A program made the translations under genes and the position numbers. Of a stretch of 64,000 nt of DNA, positions 26,892-35,799 are shown piece by piece. Numbering within the stretch: the stretch's first letter is position 1; each line of letters starts with the position of its first letter. Source of the DNA: Carnobacterium_B sp045617425 (GTDB lineage Bacteria; Bacillota; Bacilli; Lactobacillales; Carnobacteriaceae); the NCBI RefSeq assembly GCF_045617425.1, contig NZ_JAZLIO010000021.1, forward strand, positions 21,939 through 85,938, in the 5' to 3' direction. The notes beneath the pieces are model-generated. The model ran no database searches, was not told the origin of the DNA, and saw nothing but the letters and a program-made list of their open reading frames with translations.

Positions 26892-29738
26892 TTGAATAGT
26901 CCACAAAATACTAATGAATCATCATTTCTAGAGAAAATCAAAGCATTTATTCTAAAATTGGTACAATTCATGAAGAAACAATGGATCTCTTTCAAAACGA
27001 AACATTTTAATCAACAAAATCACTCAGCTTCCACACCAAAATCAACTACTAAAGATACTAAGTCAACGGATTCTCCAAAAAGGGAACAAGCTAAAAAGGA
27101 AGACCAAAAACCTACATTAGCTAAATTTTTATTTGGGTTCAATGTCGGCTATAGTGTAATTAAAAATTTAATTATTACGTTGGTCGTTGTCTTATTGATT
27201 GGTGGTGCCCTTATCGGTGGAGCTGGAGCGGGATACTTTGCTTACCTTGTTTCAGGTGAAAAAATCCCCACATATGAAGAAATGAAAGCTGACATTGAAA
27301 ATGTATCAGCAACTTCTTCAATGTATTACGCTACTGGAGAAAAAATCAGTGACTTAAAAACAGATTTAAAACGATCTGAAATTCCATTAAGTGAAATGTC
27401 TCCTTTAGTCCAAGAAGCCCTTATTGCTACAGAAGATGAATACTTTTATAAACACTCTGGTGTGGTTCCGAAAGCGGTCGTTCGAGCATTGGCACAAGAA
27501 GTAACAGGCGCCAGTACAACTTCTGGTGGATCAACACTCACACAACAACTGGTTAAACAGCAGATTTTAACAAATGAAGTCTCTTTTAAACGAAAAGCAA
27601 ATGAAATTTTATTAGCTTTCCGTATTGAAAATTATTTTTCAAAAGAAGAGATTTTAGAAAACTATTTAAATATCTCACCTTTTGGTAGAAATAATAAAGG
27701 CCAAAACATTGCTGGTTTAAACGAAGCCTCATTAGGAATATTTGGAGTGAATCCTATCGATCTGACTCTACCACAAGCAGCCTTTCTTGCTGGTCTTCCT
27801 CAAAATCCAATTGTTTACAGTCCTTATTCTCAAGTAGGGGCTCTTAAGGAAGATTTATCTGCAGGTATGAGCCGTAAAGATGAAGTTTTGTTCAGAATGT
27901 ACCGTGAAAACTACATTACTAAAGAAGAATATGATAATGCTCTAGCTTATGATTTGTCACAAGACTTTTTACCTCAAGAAGCAGATGTTAAAGATAGTAC
28001 GGATTATGTTTACAACTTTGTAGAACAACAAGCCAGACAGATTATCATGGAACAGTTATATACTGCAGATGGTTATTCAGCTGAAGATCTTTCTAATGAC
28101 CAAGAACTGAATGACGTTTATTACAATCAAGCAGACCAAGATTTACGAATGAAAGGTTATACAATTTACTCAACTATTGATAAAGGCGTTTACGAAGCTA
28201 TGAATAACGTCGTTGATCAGTATGCAAATCCTGAAATTACTTATGATGAAAATAGCAATCCAACCATTAACAATTCAAGTGATCTAGGAACTGTAAAAGT
28301 GATTGATTATATTGATGAAAAAACCAAAGAAACTAAAACACTTGTTGAGCCGGTTCAAAATGGAGCAGTGTTAAGAGACAATGCTACTGGACGAATTATT
28401 TCCTTTATTGGTGGCGTCGATTATGAGTTGACTCAAGTTAATCATGCTTACCAATCTCCTCGTTCTCCTGGTTCAACAATTAAGCCTTTATTAACTTTTG
28501 CTCCAGCATTGGAAGAAGGCATTATTACACCGGCTTCGATGCTTTTTGAGAGTACTGCTAAAGTACCAAGTTGGGAAAATGGTTCTTTAGGCGTTCATGA
28601 AATTACCAATGTTGGAAATGTTACTCCAAATAAATGGACAGATGTCCGTTCAGGTCTTTCTCAATCAAGCAACATTGTAACAACTAAAATTTATCAACAA
28701 ATGAAAGATACGTATAATTTGGAAGAAAAACTTGAATCTTATATGCACAAGATGGGATTTGGCTCTGATGTCATTACGACAGAAGAATATCAAGGAGTTT
28801 ATTATGCTCTTCCTATTGGTGGAATATCTAAAGGAACAACCGTCTTAGATCAAACAGATGGCTTCTCTACTTTGGCAAATAAAGGGAACTACACTGAAGG
28901 TTATATCATTGATAAAATTGAGGATGCTGCTGGAGAGATTGTTTACCAACATGAAGTAAAACCTGTTGAAGTATTCAGCGCTGAAACAGCTTATCTTACA
29001 ACTGATATTTTACGTGATGTATTAGACACCGGCACGGCTAAAGACGTAAAAGGTCAATTGAATTTCCAAGCTGATATTGCAGGTAAAACTGGAACGTCAG
29101 ATGGCCAAAAAGATATTTGGTTTATCGGCTACACTCCTCAAGTTACTCTGAGTTCTTGGATCGGATACGATAATGCTGTGGATACACCTATTAATGATTT
29201 ATCTAACTCTGGTTCAGAAAGTCCAAGTTTAAGAAACAAAAGACACTGGGCTCGATTGATGAATGCAATCTATAATGCTAATCCTACTGTTTTGGGCACG
29301 GATCAAGCTTTCCAACAACCAGATGGTGTTGTAGAGGCTAAAGTTCTAGCTTCTACAGGAATGATGCCAGGAAAAGTAAAATTAGCGAATGGAAAAGAGG
29401 TTACGATTTCTGGTGCTACAAAAACAGAACTCTTTAATAAAAAGTTCCTTCCCAAAACAACCACTTACAACTTTGCTCTTGCTGCTTCTGAAAAAGAATT
29501 AGGAGATTATTGGAACAAAGCTTCTAAATCAGCAAGCGAAGAAGCTGCTAAGAAAGCTAAAGCTGATGAAGAAAAAAAGAACGCAGAAGCGAAAAAAGCG
29601 AAAACTGAAGAAGATAAGAAAAAAGCTGATGCTACAAAAGCTGAAGAAGTGAAAGCTAAAGAGAAGATAGAAAACGAGAAAAAATTACAAGAAGCTGCTA
29701 AGAAAGCTAAAGCTGATGAAGAAAAAAAGAATGAATAA
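26892..29738 (+). CDS. Class A penicillin-binding protein (PBP2a/1b-like glycosyltransferase-transpeptidase)
   Basis: This 948-aa bifunctional peptidoglycan synthase has a cytoplasmic segment of about 85 residues, one membrane helix (about 95-120) and a GT51 domain with catalytic E181 in EDEYFYKHSG. The transpeptidase domain has active-site S528 in the SxxK box STIK, SSN as second motif and K732 in KTGTS. The start is TTG behind GAGGTGA. The final 70 residues are an unusual Lys/Glu/Ala-rich tail containing an exact internal repeat. The GT51 region resembles the streptococcal PBP2a group from memory. Confidence 0.92.
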   Translation: MNSPQNTNESSFLEKIKAFILKLVQFMKKQWISFKTKHFNQQNHSASTPKSTTKDTKSTDSPKREQAKKEDQKPTLAKFLFGFNVGYSVIKNLIITLVVVLLIGGALIGGAGAGYFAYLVSGEKIPTYEEMKADIENVSATSSMYYATGEKISDLKTDLKRSEIPLSEMSPLVQEALIATEDEYFYKHSGVVPKAVVRALAQEVTGASTTSGGSTLTQQLVKQQILTNEVSFKRKANEILLAFRIENYFSKEEILENYLNISPFGRNNKGQNIAGLNEASLGIFGVNPIDLTLPQAAFLAGLPQNPIVYSPYSQVGALKEDLSAGMSRKDEVLFRMYRENYITKEEYDNALAYDLSQDFLPQEADVKDSTDYVYNFVEQQARQIIMEQLYTADGYSAEDLSNDQELNDVYYNQADQDLRMKGYTIYSTIDKGVYEAMNNVVDQYANPEITYDENSNPTINNSSDLGTVKVIDYIDEKTKETKTLVEPVQNGAVLRDNATGRIISFIGGVDYELTQVNHAYQSPRSPGSTIKPLLTFAPALEEGIITPASMLFESTAKVPSWENGSLGVHEITNVGNVTPNKWTDVRSGLSQSSNIVTTKIYQQMKDTYNLEEKLESYMHKMGFGSDVITTEEYQGVYYALPIGGISKGTTVLDQTDGFSTLANKGNYTEGYIIDKIEDAAGEIVYQHEVKPVEVFSAETAYLTTDILRDVLDTGTAKDVKGQLNFQADIAGKTGTSDGQKDIWFIGYTPQVTLSSWIGYDNAVDTPINDLSNSGSESPSLRNKRHWARLMNAIYNANPTVLGTDQAFQQPDGVVEAKVLASTGMMPGKVKLANGKEVTISGATKTELFNKKFLPKTTTYNFALAASEKELGDYWNKASKSASEEAAKKAKADEEKKNAEAKKAKTEEDKKKADATKAEEVKAKEKIENEKKLQEAAKKAKADEEKKNE
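29539..29581 (+). repeat. Direct repeat copy 1 in PBP tail
   Basis: This 43-bp segment, encoding EAAKKAKADEEKK, recurs exactly at 29689-29731, 150 bp (50 codons) downstream, so the repeat keeps frame. It points to recent duplication or gene conversion in the low-complexity tail. Confidence 0.85.
29689..29731 (+). repeat. Direct repeat copy 2 in PBP tail
   Basis: This is the second exact copy of the 43-bp unit at 29539-29581, ending next to the PBP stop codon. Confidence 0.85.
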
Positions 29739-29770
29739 AAAAAAGGCATCGGTTTCCGATGCCTTTTTTT
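29737..29770. terminator. Bidirectional terminator PBP / ccpA
   Basis: AAAAGGCATCGG pairs with CCGATGCCTTTT around a TTT loop, with long A- and T-runs, between convergent genes. Confidence 0.88.
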
Positions 29771-30779
29771 ATACTTCTTTAGTTGTCCCTCTATTTGCAA
29801 TATGATGTGGTAAAATAATTGTTTTTTCATCTACATCTTCTTTGTTCATCAACTTAGTTAACAAACGCATAGCTACAGCACCAATATCGTATAAAGGTTG
29901 AGTAATCGTACTCAATTTCGGTCTTACCATTTCAGATAACTTAGAATTGTTTGCAGTAACTACTTCGAATTCCTCTGGTATCTTGATAGAGTGATCTAGA
30001 GCTCCATTCATGATTCCTACAGCAATTTCGTCATCACCAGCAAATACTGCAGTAGCACCTGCTTCAGCTAATTTACTATATACTTCTTCTCCAGCAGTAA
30101 ATGTGTAAGCTGTTTCAAAAACTAAACTTTCATCATAAGCAATACCAGCATTTTCTAACGCTGTTTTATACCCTTTTAAGCGATAAACCCCATTAATTGG
30201 TTCTTGTGTTATTGATCCTGATACAAAAGCGATACGCTCGTGTCCGCTAGCAATCAATTGGTCAATCGTTTGTTCTGTTGCAGCTTCATAATCAATATTT
30301 ACGCTACCCATTTGCTCATCAGGATCTACTGTTCCTGCCAAAACTACAGGTGTTTTCGAACGTGAAAATTCTGCTCTTAATTCATCAGAAATTTTATGTC
30401 CCATATAAATAATTCCATCCACTTGTTTAGCTAAAAGTGTGTTTAATACTTGAACTTCTTTTATATCATTTTGATCAGAGTTCGCTAAGATAATGTTGTA
30501 TTTATACATTGTTGCTATATCGTCAATTCCTCTAGCTAAAGAAGAAAAGTATAAATTCGTAACATCGGGAATAATTACTCCCACAGTTGTTGTCTTTTTA
30601 CTTGCTAATCCACGTGCAACAGCATTTGGACGGTAGTCTAGACGATCAATAACTTCTAATACTTTTTTTCGAGTAGTTGGCTTTACGTTTGGGTTGCCAT
30701 TTACAACACGTGAAACAGTTGCCATAGAAACGTTCGCTTCTCTTGCAACATCATAAATAGTGATGGTTTGTTTTTCCAT
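29769..30779 (-). CDS. ccpA: Catabolite control protein A
   Basis: This 336-aa LacI/GalR regulator has a helix-turn-helix TIYDVAREANVSMATVSRVVNG, hinge-helix YRPNAVARGLASKK and a periplasmic-binding-protein-like effector domain. CcpA with HPr-Ser-P binds cre sites to govern carbon catabolite control. It is divergent from pepQ, the classical lactic-acid-bacterial arrangement. The ATG at 30779 follows GAAGGAG; a TTG two codons upstream is less likely. A perfect cre at 22128 is one probable target in this window. Confidence 0.96.
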   Translation of the reverse strand: MEKQTITIYDVAREANVSMATVSRVVNGNPNVKPTTRKKVLEVIDRLDYRPNAVARGLASKKTTTVGVIIPDVTNLYFSSLARGIDDIATMYKYNIILANSDQNDIKEVQVLNTLLAKQVDGIIYMGHKISDELRAEFSRSKTPVVLAGTVDPDEQMGSVNIDYEAATEQTIDQLIASGHERIAFVSGSITQEPINGVYRLKGYKTALENAGIAYDESLVFETAYTFTAGEEVYSKLAEAGATAVFAGDDEIAVGIMNGALDHSIKIPEEFEVVTANNSKLSEMVRPKLSTITQPLYDIGAVAMRLLTKLMNKEDVDEKTIILPHHIANRGTTKEV

Positions 30780-30828
30780 AATCAATCTCCTTCGAATAAT
30801 TAGATTCGCTTACTTATTACATACTACC

Positions 30829-30857
30829 AATTTAGCAAACTTATGGCACTAATGCAA
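30829..30857 (-). promoter_or_regulatory. ccpA promoter
   Basis: Minus-strand TTGCAT (30857-30852) and an extended -10 TGCTAAATT (-10 hexamer 30834-30829) are spaced by 17 bp. The -35 lies within a cre-like sequence. Confidence 0.55.
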
Positions 30858-30866
30858 GCGTTTCAA
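30852..30866. promoter_or_regulatory. Imperfect cre-like site in the ccpA-pepQ intergenic region
   Basis: ATGCAAGCGTTTCAA agrees with the WGWAARCGYTWWMA form of cre at all but two positions but lacks perfect symmetry. A cre between ccpA and pepQ is known in several lactic acid bacteria; overlap with the ccpA -35 would allow autorepression. Confidence 0.5.
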
Positions 30867-31009
30867 TTCCATTTTCATGAAAATTTCATTTTATTTCTTT
30901 CATTGAGTAAATTTAGACAATTTTCTATTTTTCACCTTTTTTTAAGAAAATCAAGATCAATAGTGCTACAATTATAATCATTCAGTTAGTTGAAAGTGAG
31001 GATAAAAGT

Positions 31010-32104
31010 ATGAATAAACAACTTAATGCATTACAACTATGGTTAGCCGAACAAAATATAGATGGAGCGTTTATTAATGAGCCTAATACAATAGCTTATT
31101 TAAGTGGATATGAAAGTGAACCGCATGAGCGTATCTTAGCTCTGGCAGTTTTTGCTAAGGGCGAACCTTTTCTCTTCACACCCGAACTCGAAAAAGAGGA
31201 TGCTATAAAAAGTGATTGGACACATAATGTTTATGGTTATTTAGACAATGAAGACCCATGGGCACTTATTGCCAAACACTTGCAATCTCATAGCAGCAAT
31301 CTTAGTAAAATAGCTATAGAAAAAGATTTTTTAACTGTTGGACGCTTTGAGAAGTTACAATTCTTTTTTCAAACTGCTTCTTTCTTAGATATAACACCAA
31401 AAATACAGACAATGAAGTTAATCAAAACGCCTGATGAAATTAAAAAAATGATGGAAGCCGGTAAATGGGCTGATAGAGCTTTAGAAATTGGTTTCAACGC
31501 AATAAAAGAAGACGTATCTGAAGAAGAAATTGTTGCAGAAATCGAATACCAATTAAAAAAAGAAGGCATAAAAGAAATGAGCTTCGAGACAATGGTCTTG
31601 ACTGGAGATAACGCTGCTAGTCCACATGGTGTTCCCGGGAAAAGAAAAGTCCAGTTAAATGAGTTTATTTTATTTGATTTAGGCGTTGTATACAACGGAT
31701 ACACTAGTGATGTTACGCGAACTATTGCTTTTGGAAAACCCTCAAAACAAGCAAAAGAAATCTATGCTATCGTTTTACAGGCTTGTAACGCTGCTTTGAA
31801 TGCAATAAAACCTGGTATAACAGCTGGGGAATTAGATAAAATTGCTCGGGATATCATTACAGATGCTGGTTATGGATCTTATTTCACACATCGATTGGGG
31901 CATGGATTAGGAAGTTCCGTACATGAGTTTCCATCTATTATGCAAGATAATGATTTTGTGATTCAAGAAGGTATGTGTTTCTCAATAGAACCTGGTATTT
32001 ATGTACCAGGTTTAGCTGGAGTCCGCATTGAAGATTGTGTAGTAGTTACAAAAAATGGTTGCGAAGTATTTACTCACACTCCAAAAACGTACACTTCTAT
32101 TTAA
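31010..32104 (+). CDS. pepQ: Xaa-Pro dipeptidase (prolidase) PepQ
   Basis: This 364-aa M24 metallopeptidase hydrolyses Xaa-Pro dipeptides at the end of casein-type peptide breakdown. Dinuclear metal ligands lie in FDLGVVYNGYTSDVTRT, HRLGHGLGSSVHEFP, SIEPGIYVPG and GVRIED. The gene is divergent from ccpA. The ATG follows GTGAGGA. It differs clearly from the other M24 enzyme at 6006, so the two are unlikely to be recent duplicates. Confidence 0.93.
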   Translation: MNKQLNALQLWLAEQNIDGAFINEPNTIAYLSGYESEPHERILALAVFAKGEPFLFTPELEKEDAIKSDWTHNVYGYLDNEDPWALIAKHLQSHSSNLSKIAIEKDFLTVGRFEKLQFFFQTASFLDITPKIQTMKLIKTPDEIKKMMEAGKWADRALEIGFNAIKEDVSEEEIVAEIEYQLKKEGIKEMSFETMVLTGDNAASPHGVPGKRKVQLNEFILFDLGVVYNGYTSDVTRTIAFGKPSKQAKEIYAIVLQACNAALNAIKPGITAGELDKIARDIITDAGYGSYFTHRLGHGLGSSVHEFPSIMQDNDFVIQEGMCFSIEPGIYVPGLAGVRIEDCVVVTKNGCEVFTHTPKTYTSI

Positions 32105-32136
32105 CTACTTTGTTAACCTACTACTAAAAATATAAA

Positions 32137-32172
32137 TAAAAAAGCAGTGAAGCTTATCGCTCCACTGCTTTT
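32137..32172. terminator. Bidirectional terminator pepQ / YtxH gene
   Basis: AAAAGCAGTG(A)AGC pairs with GCT(C)CACTGCTTTT around a 5-nt loop. Confidence 0.82.
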
Positions 32173-32183
32173 ACTGACTAGAA

Positions 32184-32855
32184 TTAGATGCCCACATTTG
32201 TATTTGTTGTTTTGTGCTCATCTTTTTTCCCATTTTCTGTAGTCTGTTCTGTACTAATATTTGAAGTTGAATAATCAGGACCTTCTGCAGCTTTTTCTTG
32301 ATCATAAGCATAGTCCATTGTATTTCTTTCAACTTCTTCTTTCAAAGATTCGTTATCATATTTTAGATTAGCCGAAACATCTGTTGCTTCTTCTTTACTA
32401 TCTTTTGCATATGATTTAACTTCTTCTGTTGTATCTTTTGCTTTTGATTTTACATCTCCTGCTGCTTCAGTAGCAGTAGTTTTAGCCTCTTGTGCTACAT
32501 CTGTTACTGTTGATTTAGTATCTTTAGCTACATCTGTTGCAGAATCTTTAAGATCACTTAAGCCGTCACCAACATCTTTTGAAGCACGAGTTAACTGATC
32601 TTTCATTTGAGAAGCTGACTCTTTCAAGCTAATTTTAATATCTTCAGAAGCATCTTTCGCAACAGTTTTCATTTCTTTACCTTTTTCTTTTGCAATATCA
32701 ACATATTCTTTTGCTGAACCTTTAGCATTAGTTGTTTGTTGATTTAAATCTTCACGTAATTCTTTACCTGATTTAGGGGCATACAACAATGCTGTAATTC
32801 CTGCAGCTGCAGCTCCTACGATTGCTCCTAAAAGAAATCCACCTTTTTTAGTCAT
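32184..32855 (-). CDS. YtxH domain-containing envelope/stress protein with LEA-like repeats
   Basis: This is a 223-aa protein with an N-terminal glycine-rich membrane helix (GGFLLGAIVGAAAAGITALLYAP) and the YtxH motif SGKELREDL. A long Lys/Asp/Thr-rich helical region with repeats of about 11 residues (AKDTKSTVTDV, AQEAKTTATEA, AGDVKSKAKDT) resembles LEA/apolipoprotein-type helices. B. subtilis YtxH is a general stress protein. It follows the DUF948 gene by about 50 bp, as in Bacillus ytxG-ytxH. The biochemical role is unknown. Confidence 0.85.
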   Translation of the reverse strand: MTKKGGFLLGAIVGAAAAGITALLYAPKSGKELREDLNQQTTNAKGSAKEYVDIAKEKGKEMKTVAKDASEDIKISLKESASQMKDQLTRASKDVGDGLSDLKDSATDVAKDTKSTVTDVAQEAKTTATEAAGDVKSKAKDTTEEVKSYAKDSKEEATDVSANLKYDNESLKEEVERNTMDYAYDQEKAAEGPDYSTSNISTEQTTENGKKDEHKTTNTNVGI

Positions 32856-32908
32856 ATATACTTCTCTCCTTTTCTCTATTCACTATAATGTTTAATTTTA
32901 ATTAGTGC

Positions 32909-33343
32909 TTATTCATTTACTTTTTTATCTTTGCGTTTTTTATTCATATTTACTGCCGTTTTACCGACTTTAGTTACCACACCTGTTTGAGCTGTTTTCT
33001 TTGTAGCTCCTGCAACATGGGTAGTTAAGTTACGAGTAGAATCATTTAAACTTGAAACAGTCGTTCCTAGATCACCAATAGCTCTGAATAATGGATCAGT
33101 TTTACTTAACTTTCCATTGACATCATCTAATGTAGTATTGGATTTGTTTAGTAATCCCTCAACTTCAATCAGAAGACTATCCGCATCTTTTGTAAGAACT
33201 CCTATGGTTTTATTCGCTTCATTAACCGTTTTTTGGACTTCTCCAATTACCTTAGAAACTTTCAACAATACGATAATTAAAAACACGACTAATGCTGCAA
33301 ATGCTACAGCAGCTATCAGAGCTGCAATTTCTCCACCTGTCAT
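32909..33343 (-). CDS. DUF948 domain-containing protein (YtxG-like)
   Basis: This 144-aa protein has one N-terminal membrane helix (IAALIAAVAFAALVVFLIIVLL) and a coiled-coil region with the DUF948 pattern (EANKTIGVLTKDADSLL, VNGKLSKTDPLF). It probably forms an envelope stress operon with the YtxH gene downstream. The ATG follows GAGGAG. Confidence 0.86.
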   Translation of the reverse strand: MTGGEIAALIAAVAFAALVVFLIIVLLKVSKVIGEVQKTVNEANKTIGVLTKDADSLLIEVEGLLNKSNTTLDDVNGKLSKTDPLFRAIGDLGTTVSSLNDSTRNLTTHVAGATKKTAQTGVVTKVGKTAVNMNKKRKDKKVNE

Positions 33344-33690
33344 ATGAACTCCTCACTTCCTTCTATTTTCTTATTTTTCAGATAAAATAGATTTGTTTTA
33401 CAAACTACTTCAATTAAAAAAAGCTAGTTTATCAACAAATTTTCCATCTTTAAATAAAGTATCTTATACAAGTATAGAATACCACTATTTATTTTTTACA
33501 TCAAATAATATGAAACCGAATACTTTTATTATTTTTTCTCTCTTATTTAATTTTTCTTTTAATTCAAAAGCTATAAAAAAATTTAGAATTTTCTTAATAG
33601 AGATGTGACTATAATTTTATCCTTTTATTTGTTACTATAGGTAAGAAGCATTTTAATAGAAATTAGTTTATTTAAAGGAGTATTTAGTTT
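33344..33690. other. AT-rich intergenic region between the DUF948 gene and mscS
   Basis: This 347-bp divergent region must hold promoters in both directions, but I find no convincing -35/-10 pair. A 71-codon plus-strand frame here has no ribosome binding site. No repeats or hairpins stand out. Confidence 0.6.
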
Positions 33691-34608
33691 ATGGATAGCA
33701 GTATTATGGATAATAGCAGCCAGCTAGATAGTTCAATCGCAGTTGACGTAGTTGATACTATTACAGAACAAACCAATATTTTTTCGGAATTTTGGACTTC
33801 AATTGATTGGGCCAAAATTATTTCTATGGTGACAGCAAGCATCATTCAAATTGTCTTTTTCACCATTTTCTTTTATCTTATAAAAGTAATCGGAAATTTT
33901 TTTATTGAACGAACATTTGAAAATTACCGTAAGAAAAAGGATATCTCAACAAATCGTTTAAACACACTCTATAACTTGACAAAAAATTTATTTCAATCTT
34001 TTGTAGGCTTTTTCTTATTCTATGCCATTCTTTCAGCTATTGGTATTCCTGTTGGTACACTATTGGCAGGTGCTGGGGTCATCGGTTTAGCATTATCTCT
34101 AGGAGCGCAAGGTTTTGTCAGCGATATTGTAAATGGCTTTTTCCTTCTATTGGAGAAGCAAATTGATGTTGGTGATGTTGTAAACTTAGAAACCGTTTCT
34201 GGTACAGTAGTTGATGTAAATTTAAAAACAACTAAGGTGAAAAGCTTTGATGGTACTATGAATTTTGTACCTAATCGTTACATCACGATTGTAAGCAATA
34301 AATCACGCGAAGATATGCGTGCTCAAATTGATATTCGCCTTTTACCAGATACCGATATAGATAAAGTAAATATGATAATAGCTGAGGTGAATGATACCCT
34401 TGTGCCACAGTATCCAGATATTACTGAACCTCCAGATAGTCTAGGTTTAATTAACTTAGGAAATGGTAATTACGGAATACGAATTGTGATATTCGCTTTA
34501 CATGGACATGAATTTGAAATCCAAAACGCTTTTTCTCAAGCGTATGTTACCGCGTTGACAAAAAAAGGGATTGAAATCCCTGTAAATCCACTTAACGTTA
34601 TACATTAG
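33691..34608 (+). CDS. Small-conductance mechanosensitive channel (MscS/YkuT family)
   Basis: This 305-aa protein has about three membrane helices followed by the MscS beta domain. The pore-lining helix is GTLLAGAGVIGLALSLGAQGFVSDIVNG, rich in Gly and Ala as the family requires. GDVVNLETVSGTVVDV and VPNRYI mark the cytoplasmic domain. It relieves turgor after hypo-osmotic shock. ugtP follows after 30 bp and may share its transcript. Confidence 0.92.
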   Translation: MDSSIMDNSSQLDSSIAVDVVDTITEQTNIFSEFWTSIDWAKIISMVTASIIQIVFFTIFFYLIKVIGNFFIERTFENYRKKKDISTNRLNTLYNLTKNLFQSFVGFFLFYAILSAIGIPVGTLLAGAGVIGLALSLGAQGFVSDIVNGFFLLLEKQIDVGDVVNLETVSGTVVDVNLKTTKVKSFDGTMNFVPNRYITIVSNKSREDMRAQIDIRLLPDTDIDKVNMIIAEVNDTLVPQYPDITEPPDSLGLINLGNGNYGIRIVIFALHGHEFEIQNAFSQAYVTALTKKGIEIPVNPLNVIH

Positions 34609-34638
34609 CCATTTTATAATAACTAAAGGAGGTTCACT

Positions 34639-35799
34639 ATGGTACCAGTATCGCCTAAAATACTGATTTTAACTGGAAGTTACGGAAACGGTCACCTAGA
34701 AGTGACCCGCTCGCTAATAACAGAATTAAACAAACGTGGTATCACAAATATCGTCACATCAGATTTATTTTATGAAGCTCATCCTATTTTAACTAACGTT
34801 ACTAGAAAGTTGTACATTAAAAGTTTTTCTAAAGGACAAAATATCTATGGTTTCCTGTATTATAAATCTGATTATAGACTAACTGATTTTAGAATTGATA
34901 GAATGATTGATCGATATGGTTACATGCGTATTAGCCAATTAATGAAGGAAAATGACTTTGATGTAGTTATTAATACTTTTCCAATGCAAGCTTTGCCTAT
35001 TTATAAACAACGCACAAAACCCGGAATTCCTTTTATTAATGTCTTAACTGACTTTTGTTTGCATACCCGTTGGATTTCAGATGGCATCGATTATTTTTTT
35101 GTTGCATGTGACAGTCTAAAAAAAGAATTAGTGGACACAGGAATCAATGAAAACAAAATCACTATTTCAGGAATTCCAATAAAGGAAGAATTTTATCAAA
35201 ATACCTATGATTCTTCGCACAAAGATTTTTCTTCTACTGAAACAAAAAAATTATTGATTTCTGCTGGTGCTCATGGTGTGCTAAAAGATTTAGCTCATAT
35301 TCTTGATGAACTAAAAATCAAGGAAGATTTGCACATTACAGTTGTTTGCGGTTCAAATCAATTACTTTTTAAAGAACTCATTTATAAATACCAAAATGAT
35401 ACGAACATAACCATTCTTGGTTATGTTTCAAATATGGCTAATCTAATGACTACGTCTGATATTATGGTAACAAAAGCAGGTGGAATTTCGCTTTCAGAAG
35501 CTTTAGCAATCCAAATTCCTTTAATTTTAACACCTGCTGTTCCTGGACAAGAAAAAGATAATGCCAACTTTTTCGAAAAAGAAGGAATGGCTATTGTAAC
35601 GAAATCCGAAGAGGAAGTCGCTCCGGCAGTTTTATCCTTATTAAAACAGCCTCTTTTAGCGAGAAGTTTATCCAAGCAAATGGAAAAGCATTTCCATACA
35701 AAATCATCTGCACTTATAGTTGATAAAGTCTTAACTTTGATAGAAAAGCCTTATGTTCAAAAGGAGACAAGATATGACTCAAAAGAGATTAAAAATTGA
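34639..35799 (+). CDS. ugtP: Processive diacylglycerol glucosyltransferase (UgtP/YpfP)
   Basis: This 386-aa GT28 enzyme of the MGDG synthase group has LILTGSYGNGHLEV at the N-terminus, NTFPMQALPIYKQRT and MTDFCLH-like LTDFCLHTRW in the middle. The UDP-sugar-binding C-terminal half has ISAGAHGVLKDL, KAGGISLSEAL and PGQEKDNANFFE. It transfers glucose from UDP-glucose to diacylglycerol, forming glycolipid anchors for lipoteichoic acid. The next gene is a probable LtaA flippase, as in Staphylococcus ypfP-ltaA. GGAGG precedes the ATG. Confidence 0.9.
   Translation: MVPVSPKILILTGSYGNGHLEVTRSLITELNKRGITNIVTSDLFYEAHPILTNVTRKLYIKSFSKGQNIYGFLYYKSDYRLTDFRIDRMIDRYGYMRISQLMKENDFDVVINTFPMQALPIYKQRTKPGIPFINVLTDFCLHTRWISDGIDYFFVACDSLKKELVDTGINENKITISGIPIKEEFYQNTYDSSHKDFSSTETKKLLISAGAHGVLKDLAHILDELKIKEDLHITVVCGSNQLLFKELIYKYQNDTNITILGYVSNMANLMTTSDIMVTKAGGISLSEALAIQIPLILTPAVPGQEKDNANFFEKEGMAIVTKSEEEVAPAVLSLLKQPLLARSLSKQMEKHFHTKSSALIVDKVLTLIEKPYVQKETRYDSKEIKN

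Noticed and set aside
29507..29830. Phe/Ser/Ala-rich minus-strand ORF over the PBP end
   Set aside because: It is the antisense of the Lys/Glu/Ala repeat and runs across the terminator into ccpA, with no ribosome site.
33393..33608. 71-codon plus-strand ORF in the DUF948-mscS gap
   Set aside because: It has no ribosome binding site, is dominated by Phe, Asn and Lys codons of AT-rich spacer DNA and does not resemble any protein.
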